Source: Dechloromonas sp. TW-R-39-2 (GTDB lineage: Bacteria; Pseudomonadota; Gammaproteobacteria; Burkholderiales; Rhodocyclaceae). Taken from it: a DNA stretch of 64,000 bases. The notes beneath the pieces are model-generated. The model had not been told where the DNA came from, did no database searches, and saw nothing but the letters and a program-made list of their open reading frames with translations. The stretch lies in the NCBI RefSeq assembly GCF_016864195.1, contig NZ_CP045202.1, positions 3,132,501 through 3,196,500 on the forward strand, given 5' to 3'. Numbering within the stretch: position 1 is the stretch's first letter; each line of letters opens with the position of its first letter. The position numbers and the translations under genes are program-made. Shown here one piece after another: positions 27,083 through 38,453 of the stretch.

Positions 27083-27766
27083 ATGGCCCTGATCGAACTG
27101 AAAAACATCGAACGCACCTTCCAGCTCGGCGATGCCGCGGTCCACGCACTCTCGACCCTCGATTTGACGATCTCGACCGGCGAATACGTCGCCGTGATGG
27201 GCCCCTCCGGTTCGGGCAAATCAACCCTGCTCAACCTGCTCGGCCTGCTCGACCGGCCCAGCAGCGGCACCTATCAGCTCGAAGGACGCGATGTCACCAC
27301 CCTCTCGCCGGATGAACAGGCGCAGGTGCGCAGCCAGCGTATCGGCTTCGTTTTCCAGAGTTTTCACCTTGTACCGCGGTTGACCGCAGCAGAGAACATC
27401 GCACTGCCGATGACCCTGGCCGGCCTGCCGCTCAAGGAGCGCAATGCCCGGGTCGAGCAGGCGCTGCTCGATTTCGGCCTGGAACATCGGGCCGACCATC
27501 GCCCTGACCAGCTTTCCGGCGGCCAGCGCCAGCGTGTTGCGATTGCCCGGGCAACCATCATGCAGCCGGCGCTGATTCTGGCCGACGAACCGACCGGCAA
27601 CCTTGATCGCCACACCGGCGATGAAGTCGTACATTTGCTTGAGGCCCTGAATACTCGCGGCGTCACCCTCATCGTCGTCACCCATGACCCGTCGCTCGGC
27701 GCCCGTGCCGGACGCCAGCTGGTCATGGAAGACGGCGGCCTGAAACAGGACAGCGCCCGCCCTTGA
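27083..27766 (+). CDS. ABC transporter ATP-binding protein (MacB/LolD type)
   Basis: The 227-residue ATPase has Walker A GPSGSGKSTLLN, Q-loop GFVFQSFHLVPRLTA, signature LSGGQRQRVAIARA, Walker B LILADEPTGNLD and the H-loop VTHDP. This pattern belongs to the MacB/LolD/FtsE group, which powers mechanotransmission rather than ordinary pumping. The ATG at 27083 is 4 bp after the adaptor stop. It overlaps or abuts the next permease gene. Confidence 0.93.
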   Translation: MALIELKNIERTFQLGDAAVHALSTLDLTISTGEYVAVMGPSGSGKSTLLNLLGLLDRPSSGTYQLEGRDVTTLSPDEQAQVRSQRIGFVFQSFHLVPRLTAAENIALPMTLAGLPLKERNARVEQALLDFGLEHRADHRPDQLSGGQRQRVAIARATIMQPALILADEPTGNLDRHTGDEVVHLLEALNTRGVTLIVVTHDPSLGARAGRQLVMEDGGLKQDSARP

Positions 27767-27768
27767 GC

Positions 27769-28977
27769 ATGCGTCCCGCCGACATCCTCCGCTTCGCCCG
27801 CGATGCAGCCACCGGCTACCCGATGCGCACCAGCCTTTCGGTACTGGCCATGTCGATCGGCGTCGCCGCCGTCGTCATCCTGACTGCGCTGGGTGATGGC
27901 GCACGACGCTACGTCGTCGGCCAGTTTTCCTCGATCGGCACCAACCTGGTCATCGTGCTACCCGGCCGCTCCGGCACCGGCGGCTTCAACCCGGCCAACG
28001 CGATCACCACCACGCCGCGCGACCTGAGCATCGACGATGCCGGCAGCCTGCGCCGGGCGCCGGCCGTAAGTCGCGTCGCACCGCTCGCAGTCGGCACTTC
28101 GGAAATCAGTTTTGGCGGTCGCCTGCGCGAAGTCATGGTGGCCGGCTCGACCAGCGAATTCATTCCGATCCGCAATTTCGAACTGGCGCAAGGCGTCGGC
28201 CTGCCGGATGAAGACTGGAATCGCGGCACCGCCGTGGCTGTCATCGGCGCCAAGATTCGCGATGAGCTTTTCGGCAATGCCGCAGCCGTCGGCCAGCTGA
28301 TTCGTGTCGGCGACCGTCGCCTGCGCGTCATCGGCGTACTCAAGCCGGTCGGTCAAGGGCTGGGCATGAACACCGACGAACTGGTCATCGTGCCGGTTGC
28401 GCTCTCGCAGGCGATGTTCAACACCAATACCCTGTTCCGCGTTCTGGTCGAAGCCAAAAACCGCGAAGTCATCCCCGAGGCCAAGGAACAGGTGATGGAT
28501 ATTCTCAAGCTGCGCCACCGCGGCGAGGAAGATGTCACGGTCATCACCCAGGATGCCGTACTCGCCACCTTCGACAAACTGCTCGGCGCCCTGACCCTGG
28601 GCGTCGCCGGTATCGCCGCGATCAGCCTGGCCGTCGCCGGCATTCTGGTGATGAATGTGATGCTGGTGGCCGTCACCCAGCGAACCGGTGAAATCGGCCT
28701 GCTCAAGGCGCTCGGGGCAACAGCGCAAACCATCCGCCTCGCCTTCCTGACGGAGGCCGCCATGCTGTCGGCGCTCGGTGCCTTGCTGGGCTATGCTCTC
28801 GGCCAAGCCGGCGCTTTCGCGCTGCGCCAGATTTTCCCGGTCTTTCCAGCCTATCCGCCCAACTGGGCGGTGATTGCTGCCTTGCTCACGGCACTCGGCA
28901 CCGGCCTCCTTTTCGGCCTCCTGCCGGCCCGACGCGCCGCCCGGCTCGACCCGGTGCAAGCCCTGATGAAGCACTGA
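27769..28977 (+). CDS. ABC transporter permease, MacB/FtsX type (first of two)
   Basis: The product, 402 residues from the ATG at 27769, has one membrane segment near the N terminus (TSLSVLAMSIGVAAVVILTAL). A large periplasmic MacB_PCD domain follows, then three C-terminal membrane segments of the FtsX domain, ending LLPARRAARLDPVQALMKH, the usual MacB tail. A TTG two codons upstream shares bases with the preceding TGA stop and is an alternative start. It is a separate protein from its ATPase, unlike E. coli MacB. Confidence 0.9.
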   Translation: MRPADILRFARDAATGYPMRTSLSVLAMSIGVAAVVILTALGDGARRYVVGQFSSIGTNLVIVLPGRSGTGGFNPANAITTTPRDLSIDDAGSLRRAPAVSRVAPLAVGTSEISFGGRLREVMVAGSTSEFIPIRNFELAQGVGLPDEDWNRGTAVAVIGAKIRDELFGNAAAVGQLIRVGDRRLRVIGVLKPVGQGLGMNTDELVIVPVALSQAMFNTNTLFRVLVEAKNREVIPEAKEQVMDILKLRHRGEEDVTVITQDAVLATFDKLLGALTLGVAGIAAISLAVAGILVMNVMLVAVTQRTGEIGLLKALGATAQTIRLAFLTEAAMLSALGALLGYALGQAGAFALRQIFPVFPAYPPNWAVIAALLTALGTGLLFGLLPARRAARLDPVQALMKH

Positions 28978-28979
28978 GC

Positions 28980-30179
28980 ATGCGCTTCGCCGACACCCTC
29001 CACCTTGCCGTTCGGGCCATTACCGCCCAACGCCTGCGCAGCTTCCTGACCTTGCTCGGCATTGCCGTCGGGATTGCGGCGGTGATCCTGCTCACCTCGA
29101 TCGGCGAAGGCATCCACCGCTTCGTGCTCGGTGAATTTACCCAATTCGGGACCAATGTCATTTCCATTTCGCCGGGCAAGACGAAAACCGGCGGATCGAC
29201 CTCCGGCTTGCCATCGAGCGCCCGGCCATTGACGCTCGACGATGCCCGCTCGCTCGAACGACTGCCGCACATTCTGGCCGTCACGCCGAATGTCCGGGGC
29301 AATGCCGAAGTGGTGGGCAATGGACGGACGCGACGGACGCTGGTCTATGGCGTCAACGCCAAATTACCGCAAATCTTCCGGTCGACCGTGCAAAGCGGCC
29401 AATTCCTGCCCGATGATGATGAACGGAGCGCCCGTGCCTTCGTCGTCCTCGGCAGCAAGCTGAAAAACGAATTATTCGGCAGCGAGAATCCGCTTGGCCA
29501 ACGTCTGCGCATCGGCGGCCTGCACTTTCGCATCATCGGGGTAATGGCCCCGAAAGGGCAATTCCTCGGCATCGACCTTGACGATACCGCCTTCATCCCG
29601 ACCGTTCGCGCCCAGGAACTGTTCAACCGCGAAGGCGTCGACGAGATCAATATCGCCACCGAAGAAGGCATTGCTTCGGCCCGGATTGGCAGCGGCATCA
29701 AGACACATCTGCTGGCACGCCATGGGCGCGAGGATTTCACGATCACCTCCCAGGAAGAGATGCTCAAGACGCTGTCCAACATCCTGAACGTCCTGACCAT
29801 GGCCGTCGGTGCGCTGGGCGGCATTTCGCTACTGGTCGGCGGCGTCGGGATCGTGACCATCATGACCATTGCCGTCAGCGAACGGACGAGTGAAATCGGC
29901 CTGCTGGTTGCTCTCGGCGCCCGGCGACGGACCATCTTGCTGCTTTTTCTCGGCGAAGCCGTAGCGCTCTCGGCGATTGGCGGCGGTTTTGGCCTGCTGC
30001 TCGGCATCGGCCTGGCCCAGGCGATTCACTTCGCCCTGCCTGCCCTGCCGGTACACACCCCGCTCAGTTTTGTGCTGCTCGCCGAAGCTGTGGCAATCGC
30101 CATCGGCCTTGCTGCCGGCGTTCTCCCGGCCCGACGCGCAGCCCGACTCGACCCGGTCGAAGCACTGCGGACAGAATGA
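28980..30179 (+). CDS. ABC transporter permease, MacB/FtsX type (second of two)
   Basis: The 399-residue product has the same plan as its neighbour: one N-terminal membrane helix (LRSFLTLLGIAVGIAAVILLTSI), a MacB_PCD periplasmic domain with GENPLGQRLRIGG-like sequence, and three C-terminal helices ending VLPARRAARLDPVEALRTE. The two permeases are paralogues and probably form a heterodimer, giving an adaptor-ATPase-permease-permease exporter. Substrate unknown; lipid, peptide or macrolide-type export are possibilities from the family. Confidence 0.9.
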   Translation: MRFADTLHLAVRAITAQRLRSFLTLLGIAVGIAAVILLTSIGEGIHRFVLGEFTQFGTNVISISPGKTKTGGSTSGLPSSARPLTLDDARSLERLPHILAVTPNVRGNAEVVGNGRTRRTLVYGVNAKLPQIFRSTVQSGQFLPDDDERSARAFVVLGSKLKNELFGSENPLGQRLRIGGLHFRIIGVMAPKGQFLGIDLDDTAFIPTVRAQELFNREGVDEINIATEEGIASARIGSGIKTHLLARHGREDFTITSQEEMLKTLSNILNVLTMAVGALGGISLLVGGVGIVTIMTIAVSERTSEIGLLVALGARRRTILLLFLGEAVALSAIGGGFGLLLGIGLAQAIHFALPALPVHTPLSFVLLAEAVAIAIGLAAGVLPARRAARLDPVEALRTE

Positions 30180-30226
30180 CGTGGTAAAGTTCCGGGCATA
30201 ATTTTCATAACCCCGAGGAAACAGCA

Positions 30227-30646
30227 ATGACGTATTACATCGAAGACCTGCAACCCGGCATGAGCCACACCATGGGCAAAACGATCACCGACGCCGATAT
30301 CGTTCTGTTCGCTGGCGTTTCAACCGACACCAACGCCGTGCACCTGGACGAAGAGTTCGGCAAGAGCACCCCGTTCGGTGGCCGCATCGCCCACGGCATG
30401 CTGTCCGCCAGCTTCATTTCCGCTGTCCTCGGCGCCCATTTGCCCGGCCCCGGCACCATTTACCTGGCCCAAAGCCTGAAGTTCAAGGCCCCGGTTCGCC
30501 CCGGCGACACCGTCAAGACCACGGTCACCGTCAAGGAAGTCATCGCTGCCAAGAAGCGCGTCATTCTCGACACCATCTGCAAGGTCGGCGAAACCGTCGT
30601 GATCGAAGGCGAAGCCACCATCATGATCGGCAACAAGCCGGCCTGA
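30227..30646 (+). CDS. phaJ: MaoC-like (R)-specific enoyl-CoA hydratase
   Basis: The 139-residue hot-dog-fold protein has the hydratase 2 motif: ADIVLFAGVSTDTNAVHLDEEF supplies the catalytic Asp and His, and RIAHGMLSASFISAVLG follows. PhaJ enzymes draw (R)-3-hydroxyacyl-CoA from fatty acid oxidation for polyhydroxyalkanoate synthesis. That role would fit the two phasin genes in this window, but other MaoC proteins act in different pathways. A GAGGAAACAG ribosome site precedes the ATG. Confidence 0.8.
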   Translation: MTYYIEDLQPGMSHTMGKTITDADIVLFAGVSTDTNAVHLDEEFGKSTPFGGRIAHGMLSASFISAVLGAHLPGPGTIYLAQSLKFKAPVRPGDTVKTTVTVKEVIAAKKRVILDTICKVGETVVIEGEATIMIGNKPA

Positions 30647-30664
30647 GCCTGATTTCCGGCCAAG

Positions 30665-30696
30665 AAAAAGCCCGGTACGATGACCGGGCTTTTTTT
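30665..30696 (+). terminator. intrinsic terminator between phaJ-like and rluF-like genes
   Basis: AAAAAGCCCGGT-ACGATG-ACCGGGCTTTTTTT, with A and T runs on both sides, lies between two convergent genes and probably serves both. Confidence 0.92.
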
Positions 30697-30710
30697 CGTC
30701 TGACGGCAAA

Positions 30711-31751
30711 TTAGAAAGCTTCGTCAGCCCGCAGGAAACGCCACTGCCCCTGCTCCAGGTCACCCAGCCGGACACGGCCGATACGCACCCGCTTCAAGCC
30801 GATGACGCGCAAGCCGACCAGTTCGCACATGCGACGAATCTGGCGCTTCTTGCCTTCCTTCAGGATGAAGTGCAGCTGATCTTCGTTCAACTGCTTGACG
30901 CGCGCTGGACGCAAGGGCTTGTCGTCCAGCTCCAGGCCATGATTGAGCAATTCCAGACCATTCGGAATCAACTCACCGCTGACGCGAACCAGGTATTCCT
31001 TTTCAACCGTGCTTTCATCGCCGATCAGTTTCTTGGCGACACGGCCATCCTGCGTCAGGACAAGCAGCCCCGTCGAGTCGATGTCCAGACGACCAGCCGG
31101 CGCCAGACCACGCAGCATCCACGGCTTGAACTCCGGGTCGCCCGACTGGACGAGCTGGGTTTCAAGCGAAATCAGCGTCACCGCCGGCGTACTGCCCGGC
31201 TCCGGCTGACCGGACACATAACCGACCGGCTTATTGATCAGGATCGTCACCTGCTTGGCCTGATCGGCCTTGGCTTCCTTGGAAATGGCGATTTCAGCAT
31301 CCGGCCCGATACGCGAACCGAGTTCGCTGATCTGCTGGCCATTGACGAAAACCCAGCCACGCTCGATCCACAGATCAGCCTCGCGGCGCGAACACATGCC
31401 GCGCTCGGACATTACCTTGGACAAGCGGACGCCCGTCGGGGCCTCACCAGGCGGCAGCTCGGGACGCGGCGCCTTGACCGGCACATCCTTGACCGGAGCG
31501 ACTTTCGCGGTCGACTGCGCGGCCGGGGCTTTTTTCACCGGCCCGCGCGACGGCGTGCGAACCACCGGCGAACGATTCACCGTCAAAGTGCCGCTTGGCG
31601 GCACACGCGGCGTCTCAGCCTTGGCCTCAGGCGCGGGGCGTGACCGGGCAGCAGGACGCTCGGCCGGCTTTTCGGCCGGAGAACCGGCGTCGACCGCAGC
31701 ACCCGGCTTGCGCCATTTCGCCCAGGGATCGTCCTTGTTGAAATCGCTCAT
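30711..31751 (-). CDS. rRNA pseudouridine synthase, RluF-like
   Basis: The 346-residue protein has a low-complexity Pro/Ala/Lys-rich N-terminal extension (about 1-100), absent from E. coli RluF. It is followed by an S4 RNA-binding domain ([25 protein letters not shown]) and the catalytic domain with [14 protein letters not shown] (catalytic Asp) and [15 protein letters not shown]. The S4 sequence is nearer RluF (23S U2604) than RluB or RsuA, but the target position is an inference. Its ATG overlaps the FKBP stop by 4 nt. Confidence 0.85.
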   Translation of the reverse strand: MSDFNKDDPWAKWRKPGAAVDAGSPAEKPAERPAARSRPAPEAKAETPRVPPSGTLTVNRSPVVRTPSRGPVKKAPAAQSTAKVAPVKDVPVKAPRPELPPGEAPTGVRLSKVMSERGMCSRREADLWIERGWVFVNGQQISELGSRIGPDAEIAISKEAKADQAKQVTILINKPVGYVSGQPEPGSTPAVTLISLETQLVQSGDPEFKPWMLRGLAPAGRLDIDSTGLLVLTQDGRVAKKLIGDESTVEKEYLVRVSGELIPNGLELLNHGLELDDKPLRPARVKQLNEDQLHFILKEGKKRQIRRMCELVGLRVIGLKRVRIGRVRLGDLEQGQWRFLRADEAF

Positions 31752-32092
31752 TGGACAGCGAGGAGTTCAACCTCGAAGACCAGCGTTGCATTCGGCGGGA
31801 TAACACCACCCGCGCCGCGCGGACCGTAGCCCAGTTCGGACGGGATGGTCAGCTTGCGCGTACCACCGACCTTCATGCCCTGGACACCCTCGTCCCAACC
31901 GGCGATCACATGGCGCATACCGAGCGGAAACTGGAAAGGATCGGCGCGATCCTTGGAGGAGTCGAACTTGCTGCCATCGGTCAGCCAGCCGGTGTAATGG
32001 ACGGTCACGTAATTGCCAACCGTGGCTTCCGTACCTTCGCCGACAACGGTGTCTTCATAAACAAGGCCGGAGGCCGTGGTGATTTCAGCCAT
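31748..32092 (-). CDS. FKBP-type peptidyl-prolyl cis-trans isomerase
   Basis: The 114-residue cytosolic protein is a single FKBP domain: [46 protein letters not shown] and [11 protein letters not shown] are the family motifs. The ATG at 32092 has AAAGGAG 6 bases upstream. It is probably cotranscribed with the downstream pseudouridine synthase gene and is divergent from rplU. Confidence 0.92.
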   Translation of the reverse strand: MAEITTASGLVYEDTVVGEGTEATVGNYVTVHYTGWLTDGSKFDSSKDRADPFQFPLGMRHVIAGWDEGVQGMKVGGTRKLTIPSELGYGPRGAGGVIPPNATLVFEVELLAVQ

Positions 32093-32145
32093 GAATAGCT
32101 CCTTTTGCAAAGACGAAAAGTCTACCACAAGGCAAAGACAAGGCT

Positions 32146-32173
32146 TTGACTTCGCTGCATTTTTCCGTATAAT
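32146..32173 (+). promoter_or_regulatory. sigma-70 promoter of rplU-rpmA
   Basis: TTGACT (32146-32151) and a perfect TATAAT (32168-32173) with a 16-bp spacer, about 48 bp before the rplU start. The following GCGCGG is a GC-rich discriminator, typical of stringently controlled ribosomal protein promoters. Confidence 0.85.
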
Positions 32174-32220
32174 GCGCGGTTCTTTGTAGCACCTTTTGTA
32201 TTATTTTCGGAGTCCAACCC

Positions 32221-32532
32221 ATGTATGCGGTCATAAAAACCGGCGGTAAGCAGTATCGCGTTACCAACGGTCTAAAACTTAAAGTAGAACAGATACCGGC
32301 AGACGTTGGCGCAGAAGTTACCCTTGACCAGGTCCTCATGGCAGGCGAAGGCGAGTCGGTAAAGATCGGCGCTCCCTTCCTTGCTGGCGCCACCGTTAAG
32401 GCAACCGTGATTTCCCACGGCCGCCACGACAAGGTCAAGATCTTCAAGATGCGTCGTCGTAAGCACTACCAGAAGCATCAAGGCCATCGTCAGAACTACA
32501 CCGAATTGCGCATCGACGCGATCGCGGCCTAA
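32221..32532 (+). CDS. rplU: 50S ribosomal protein L21
   Basis: The 103-residue protein begins [14 protein letters not shown], carries the family signature around [23 protein letters not shown] (shown as one region of the C-terminal half), and has the normal length. It is followed 17 bp later by rpmA in the near-universal rplU-rpmA-obgE order. Confidence 0.98.
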   Translation: MYAVIKTGGKQYRVTNGLKLKVEQIPADVGAEVTLDQVLMAGEGESVKIGAPFLAGATVKATVISHGRHDKVKIFKMRRRKHYQKHQGHRQNYTELRIDAIAA

Positions 32533-32549
32533 GTTCAAGGAGCTAATAA

Positions 32550-32813
32550 ATGGCACACAAAAAAGCAGGCGGTAGTTCACGTAACGGCCGCGACTCACAA
32601 GCCCAACGACTGGGCGTCAAGCGCTACGGCGGTCAATTCGTCCTGGCTGGCAACATCATCGTTCGCCAGCGCGGTACCGAATTCCACCCGGGCGAAAACG
32701 TTGGCTGCGGCAAGGATCACACCCTGTTCGCACTCAAGGATGGCGTGATTCAGTTCTCCATCAAGGGCTTGAAAAAGCGCCGCGTGGTGACCATCGTTCC
32801 GGCCGCCGAATAA
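32550..32813 (+). CDS. rpmA: 50S ribosomal protein L27
   Basis: The 87-residue protein begins [20 protein letters not shown], the conserved L27 N-terminal tail that reaches the peptidyl transferase centre, and contains [21 protein letters not shown] precedes the ATG. Confidence 0.98.
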   Translation: MAHKKAGGSSRNGRDSQAQRLGVKRYGGQFVLAGNIIVRQRGTEFHPGENVGCGKDHTLFALKDGVIQFSIKGLKKRRVVTIVPAAE

Positions 32814-34055
<1,242 letters not shown>

Positions 34056-34067
34056 CACAGAACCACC

Positions 34068-35189
34068 ATGCACACCACTCGCCTCGCCTCCGCCAAACGC
34101 CTTGTCGTCAAAGTCGGCTCCGCCCTGGTCACCAACAATGGCGCGGGATTGGATCTGGCCGCCATCGATGACTGGGCACGCCAGATCAGCGTACTGCGCC
34201 AGCAAGGCAAAGAAGTTGTGCTGGTTTCCTCCGGCGCAATCGCCTGCGGCATGCAGCGTCTCGGTTGGAGCAAGCGCCCGAAATCAGTGCACGAACTGCA
34301 GGCCGCCGCAGCGGTTGGCCAAATGGGGCTGGTTCAAGTCTACGAAGGCGCTTTTTCGAAATACGGCCTGCAAACCGCCCAGATCCTCCTTACCCACGAC
34401 GACCTGGCCGATCGCAAACGCTACCTGAACGCCCGCTCGACGCTAACCACGCTACTTGAACTGGGCGTCATCCCGATCATCAACGAGAACGACACCGTCG
34501 TCACCGACGAGATCAAATTCGGCGACAACGACACGCTGGGCGCACTGGTCGCAAACCTGATCGAAGCCGAAGCCCTGATCATCCTGACCGACCAGATCGG
34601 CCTCTTTACCGCCGACCCGCGCAAAGACCCGAATGCCACGTTGATCAGCGAAGCCACCGCCGGTGACGAAACACTGGAAAGCATGGCTGGTGGCGCGGGC
34701 TCCTCAATAGGCAAAGGCGGCATGATCACCAAGGTAATCGCCGCCAAGCGCGCCGCCCGCAGCGGGGCACACACTGCCATTGCCAGCGGACGCGAAAGCG
34801 ACCCGATCATTCGCCTGGCCAACGGCGAACCGGTCGGCACCCTACTTGTCTCGCAAACCCAACCGCTCGCAGCCCGCAAACAATGGCTGGCCGACCACCT
34901 GCAACTGGCCGGGCGCCTGCTGCTTGATGATGGCGCGGTCAACGCCCTGAAATCTGGGAAAAGCCTGCTGCCAATCGGCGTGATCGCCGCCGAAGGTGAC
35001 TTTGAGCGCGGCTCGGCAGTCGCCTGCATCAGTCCTGAAGGCCATGAAATTGCACGCGGCCTGAGCAACTACGGCAGCGGCGAAGCAAGACTCATTGCAC
35101 GCAAATCAACCCCCGAAATAGAAGACCTGCTGGGCTATGTTGACGAACCGGAGATCATCCATCGCGACAATCTGATCCTCGTCGACTAA
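34068..35189 (+). CDS. proB: glutamate 5-kinase
   Basis: This is the first step of proline synthesis (glutamate to glutamyl 5-phosphate) and is normally feedback-inhibited by proline. The 373 residues comprise the amino acid kinase domain ([40 protein letters not shown]) and a C-terminal PUA domain (about 280-370), the full-length E. coli layout. It lies 12 bp after obgE, an arrangement common in betaproteobacteria. Confidence 0.96.
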   Translation: MHTTRLASAKRLVVKVGSALVTNNGAGLDLAAIDDWARQISVLRQQGKEVVLVSSGAIACGMQRLGWSKRPKSVHELQAAAAVGQMGLVQVYEGAFSKYGLQTAQILLTHDDLADRKRYLNARSTLTTLLELGVIPIINENDTVVTDEIKFGDNDTLGALVANLIEAEALIILTDQIGLFTADPRKDPNATLISEATAGDETLESMAGGAGSSIGKGGMITKVIAAKRAARSGAHTAIASGRESDPIIRLANGEPVGTLLVSQTQPLAARKQWLADHLQLAGRLLLDDGAVNALKSGKSLLPIGVIAAEGDFERGSAVACISPEGHEIARGLSNYGSGEARLIARKSTPEIEDLLGYVDEPEIIHRDNLILVD

Positions 35190-35204
35190 GCTGATTCGAT
35201 GTAC

Positions 35205-35233
35205 AAAAGCCCCGGACAACCGGGGCTTTTTTT
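35205..35233 (+). terminator. intrinsic terminator after proB
   Basis: AAAAGCCCCGG-ACAA-CCGGGGCTTTTTTT, 15 bases after the proB stop codon. Confidence 0.93.
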
Positions 35234-35284
35234 CGCCTGCAGCCAAGAGACCACCGACTCAACCAACCTGGAAGCACCAATAGA

Positions 35285-35306
35285 AAAGGGCGCCGAAGCG
35301 CCCTTT
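35285..35306 (-). terminator. intrinsic terminator of the porin gene
   Basis: In the minus-strand transcript this is AAAGGGCGC-TTCG-GCGCCCTTT, a 9-bp stem closed by a very stable UUCG tetraloop and followed by TCT, 27 bases after the porin stop. Confidence 0.9.
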
Positions 35307-35332
35307 CTTTGCACTAACTGACTTGCGTCAGA

Positions 35333-36469
35333 TTAGAACTGGTGACGGATACCAGCGGTAACGCCTTGCTGGAAAGCCGAGCCAGAAGCGGTGGTGCCGC
35401 CGTTGGATGCATCAGCCACGCCCAGGATGGTGCCCTTGGTGCCACGGGTAGAGTTGGCATCGATCAGGGAGTAGGCGGTGTAGAAGTTGGTGCGCTTGGA
35501 CAGGTTGTAGTCGAAGCCAACAGCGTACTGGGTAGCATCGCCACCAGCTTGCTTGTTGCCGTCAGAGTAAATGACGGAAGCCTTGATTGCAGCCTTGCCG
35601 ATCGGTGCGGTCAGACCCAGCATGTAGTTGTTCAGCTTGACATCAGATTGAGCAGCAACGTAGTCAACAACGGTGTTGGTGTACAGAGCGGCGATCTTGA
35701 CAACCTTGGCATCGAAAGAAGCGCCGAGGTCGATGGTGTCAGAGGTCTTGATGGTCGGAACAGCGGAACCGACGGCGATGCGGTGGTAGTTCAAACCAGC
35801 AACAACCGGACCAGCAGCGTACTTGGCGAAAACGGCGTAAACGGTGTTGTTCTTGGCGTTTTCGGAAGCGTTTTCGGTGTTGGCAGCAGCAGCGGTACCC
35901 AGGGAACCAGCAGCGTTGGAGTAGGCAACGGTCACATCGAAGCCGCCGAAGTTCGGGGAGATGTAAGCAACAGCGTTGTCAACGCGAACGGAGTCGATCA
36001 GGTTGGCAGCAACAGAGCCGGTATCGCCAGCGCCGTAGACGTTGCGGTACTGACCAACGGTACCAGCAGCGAACGGATCCAGGGAGGAAACGAAGGAGAA
36101 GTGCGGGGTGTACAGACGACCAGCAACGGCGGTACCGAAGCCACCGGCCAGACCGACGTAAGCTTGACGACCGAACATGGCGCCGCCCTGACCCATCGTG
36201 CCTTGGTCAAAGTTGAAACCTTGCTCGAGCAGGAAAACAGCCTTCAGGCCGTTGCCCAGATCTTCCGTGCCCTTGAAGCCCAGACGATTGCCAGCGGAGT
36301 TGCCGGTATCGATGGTGGAACGGGTGTGGTTGCCGACGGAGCGGTTTTCAGCATCCCAACGGTAGGAGTAGCCAGCATCGACGGAGCCGTAGATGGTGAC
36401 GTTGGTTTGTGCGAAAGCGGCGGTAGAAGCCAGGCCAGCAACAGCCAGAGCGATAATTTTCTTTTGCAT
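35333..36469 (-). CDS. outer-membrane porin (Gram-negative Porin_4 type)
   Basis: The 378-residue protein has a signal peptide (MQKKIIALAVAGLASTAAFA) and mature start QTNVTIYGSVDAGYSY. The sequence suggests amphipathic beta strands and ends in a terminal phenylalanine (GIRHQF), as outer-membrane barrels require. Its plan matches the 16-stranded trimeric general porins of betaproteobacteria (PorB/Omp32 type), and GGFGTAVAGRLYTPHF is a typical loop-3 approach. AAGGAG precedes the ATG. A weak TTGCGA-17-TCATAT pair on the minus strand near 36530-36560 may be its promoter. Confidence 0.93.
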   Translation of the reverse strand: MQKKIIALAVAGLASTAAFAQTNVTIYGSVDAGYSYRWDAENRSVGNHTRSTIDTGNSAGNRLGFKGTEDLGNGLKAVFLLEQGFNFDQGTMGQGGAMFGRQAYVGLAGGFGTAVAGRLYTPHFSFVSSLDPFAAGTVGQYRNVYGAGDTGSVAANLIDSVRVDNAVAYISPNFGGFDVTVAYSNAAGSLGTAAAANTENASENAKNNTVYAVFAKYAAGPVVAGLNYHRIAVGSAVPTIKTSDTIDLGASFDAKVVKIAALYTNTVVDYVAAQSDVKLNNYMLGLTAPIGKAAIKASVIYSDGNKQAGGDATQYAVGFDYNLSKRTNFYTAYSLIDANSTRGTKGTILGVADASNGGTTASGSAFQQGVTAGIRHQF

Positions 36470-36645
36470 CTTGAAAATCTCCTTAGTGGTTAGTTTTTAA
36501 TCTGATCTTGCGAACTGATTAAGCTTTACCTCTCGGATATGAGAAGTTGGGCTTGATTGTCGCAAAGAGCGGAAGACTGTAGCAACGGGTGTTTGAAAGC
36601 CCACCCTGCTTACTTGGCATTTTGTTGTTTCGGCGCAACACCCGA

Positions 36646-37434
36646 TCAGGCAAAGAGGCGGGACAGCTCGACGCCCGGCTCCGGCGCACGCATGAAGGCC
36701 TCGCCGACTAGGAATGCATCGACGCTGTTGGCGCGCATCAGGGCCACGTCTTCCGGTTTGATGATGCCGCTTTCGGTAACCACGATACGACCCGCCGGGA
36801 TGCGCTCAAGCAAACCCAAAGTTGTATCCAGCGTCACCTCGAAGGTTCGCAGGTTGCGGTTATTGATACCCAGCAAGGGCGTTTCCAGTTGCAGCGCAGC
36901 TTCAAGCTCCTCGCCGTTATGCACTTCAACCAGCACGGCCATGCCGTAACGATGCGCCAGCGCTTCGAGCGATTTCATTTCAGCCAACGTCAAGGCTGCG
37001 GCAATCAGCAGGATGCAATCCGCCCCCATCGCACGCGCTTCAACCACCTGATAGGCGTCGACCATGAAATCCTTGCGCAACACCGGCAAGGCACAAGCGG
37101 CGCGCGCCGCCTGCAAATACGCCGGCGCGCCCTGAAAATACTGCTTGTCAGTCAGGACGGACAGGCAGGCCGCACCGTGCTGCTCATAACTGCGTGCAAT
37201 ATCGGCAGGATGAAAATCCGGACGAATGACCCCTTTGGAGGGACTGGCTTTCTTGATTTCGGCGATAACCGCCGGTTGACCGCAGGAAATCTTCTGGCGA
37301 ATCGCGCCGACGAAATCGCGCGGTTCAACCTGGGCAGCAGCTTCCGACTCAAGGACAGAGAGGGGTTTGAGCACAGCAGCGACAGCAATTTCTTCATGCT
37401 TCGTTGCGATGATCTTGTTGAGAATGTCGCTCAT
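36646..37434 (-). CDS. trpC: indole-3-glycerol phosphate synthase
   Basis: This TIM-barrel enzyme converts CdRP to indole-3-glycerol phosphate in tryptophan synthesis. The 262 residues show [28 protein letters not shown] and [12 protein letters not shown], the conserved catalytic strands. It is a stand-alone TrpC, not fused to TrpF. The ATG overlaps the trpD stop by 4 nt, making trpG-trpD-trpC one coupled unit. Confidence 0.96.
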   Translation of the reverse strand: MSDILNKIIATKHEEIAVAAVLKPLSVLESEAAAQVEPRDFVGAIRQKISCGQPAVIAEIKKASPSKGVIRPDFHPADIARSYEQHGAACLSVLTDKQYFQGAPAYLQAARAACALPVLRKDFMVDAYQVVEARAMGADCILLIAAALTLAEMKSLEALAHRYGMAVLVEVHNGEELEAALQLETPLLGINNRNLRTFEVTLDTTLGLLERIPAGRIVVTESGIIKPEDVALMRANSVDAFLVGEAFMRAPEPGVELSRLFA

Positions 37435-38453
37435 GCGAATTGCCTGCTGGTTTTGATGAATGCTTCAAGACTGGCACGGGCCGCGCCGGAGGCGATCATT
37501 TCAAAGGCTTGCGTCACGCCCGCAGCCAGGGTTTCAGCTTGCCCGCAAACATAAATGCTGGCACCGGCATTCAGGGCCACGATATCGCGAGCCGCACCGG
37601 GCTGGTTGTTCAGCGCGCCGAGCAGCATCGCCTTGGATTCTTCGACATTGGCGACCTGCAGAGTGCGCGGATCGTGCACCGGCAAATTGAAATCTTCCGG
37701 ATGAACTTCGTATTCGGTCACTCGGCCATCTTTCAACTCGCCAATCAAGGTACGGCCCGAAATCGAAATTTCATCCAGGCCTTCGCGACCGAAAACCGTC
37801 AGCGCCCGCTGGCTGCCCAGGCGCTGCAATACGCGCACCTGAATGCCGACCAGATCCGGGTGAAAAACCCCCATGACTTGCTGCGGCGCATTGGCTGGAT
37901 TGGTCAGCGGCCCAAGGATATTGAACAGTGTACGCACGCCCAGCTCACGACGAACCGGTGCGGCATGCTTCATCGCGCTGTGGTGATTCGGGGCGAACAT
38001 GAATCCGACGCCGGTTTCAGCCAGACACTGCGCCACCTGCTCCGGCGACAAACTGATATTGACACCGAGCGCCTCCAGCACATCGGCACTGCCCGAGGAA
38101 CTGGATACCGAACGGCCGCCGTGTTTCGCAATGCGTGCGCCGGCTGCGGCAGCAACGAACATCGCTGCGGTAGAAATATTGAAGGTATGCGCCCCATCGC
38201 CGCCTGTGCCGCAAGTATCGACCAGGCGACTGGTATCAGCCACCTCGACCTTGGTCGACAACTCACGCATGACGCTGGCGGCAGCGGCGATTTCGCCGAT
38301 GGTTTCCTTCTTGACGCGCAGACCGGTAATGATGGCCGCAATCATGACGGGAGAGACTTCTCCACCCATGATCTGGCGCATCAGCGAAACCATTTCATCG
38401 TGGAAGATTTCGCGATGTTCGATAACGCGCTGCAGCGCTACTTGCGGAGTCAT
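37431..38453 (-). CDS. trpD: anthranilate phosphoribosyltransferase
   Basis: The 340-residue enzyme transfers phosphoribose from PRPP to anthranilate. Motifs are [18 protein letters not shown] (PRPP binding), [21 protein letters not shown] and GPLTNPA. Its length fits the unfused family. It has 4-nt overlaps with trpG upstream and trpC downstream. Confidence 0.96.
   Translation of the reverse strand: MTPQVALQRVIEHREIFHDEMVSLMRQIMGGEVSPVMIAAIITGLRVKKETIGEIAAAASVMRELSTKVEVADTSRLVDTCGTGGDGAHTFNISTAAMFVAAAAGARIAKHGGRSVSSSSGSADVLEALGVNISLSPEQVAQCLAETGVGFMFAPNHHSAMKHAAPVRRELGVRTLFNILGPLTNPANAPQQVMGVFHPDLVGIQVRVLQRLGSQRALTVFGREGLDEISISGRTLIGELKDGRVTEYEVHPEDFNLPVHDPRTLQVANVEESKAMLLGALNNQPGAARDIVALNAGASIYVCGQAETLAAGVTQAFEMIASGAARASLEAFIKTSRQFA

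Noticed and set aside
35342-36493. A 383-codon plus-strand frame over the porin gene
   Set aside because: It is antisense to a porin with signal peptide and terminal Phe; its Gly/Val/Ser-rich sequence is an artefact of the repeat-like porin codons.
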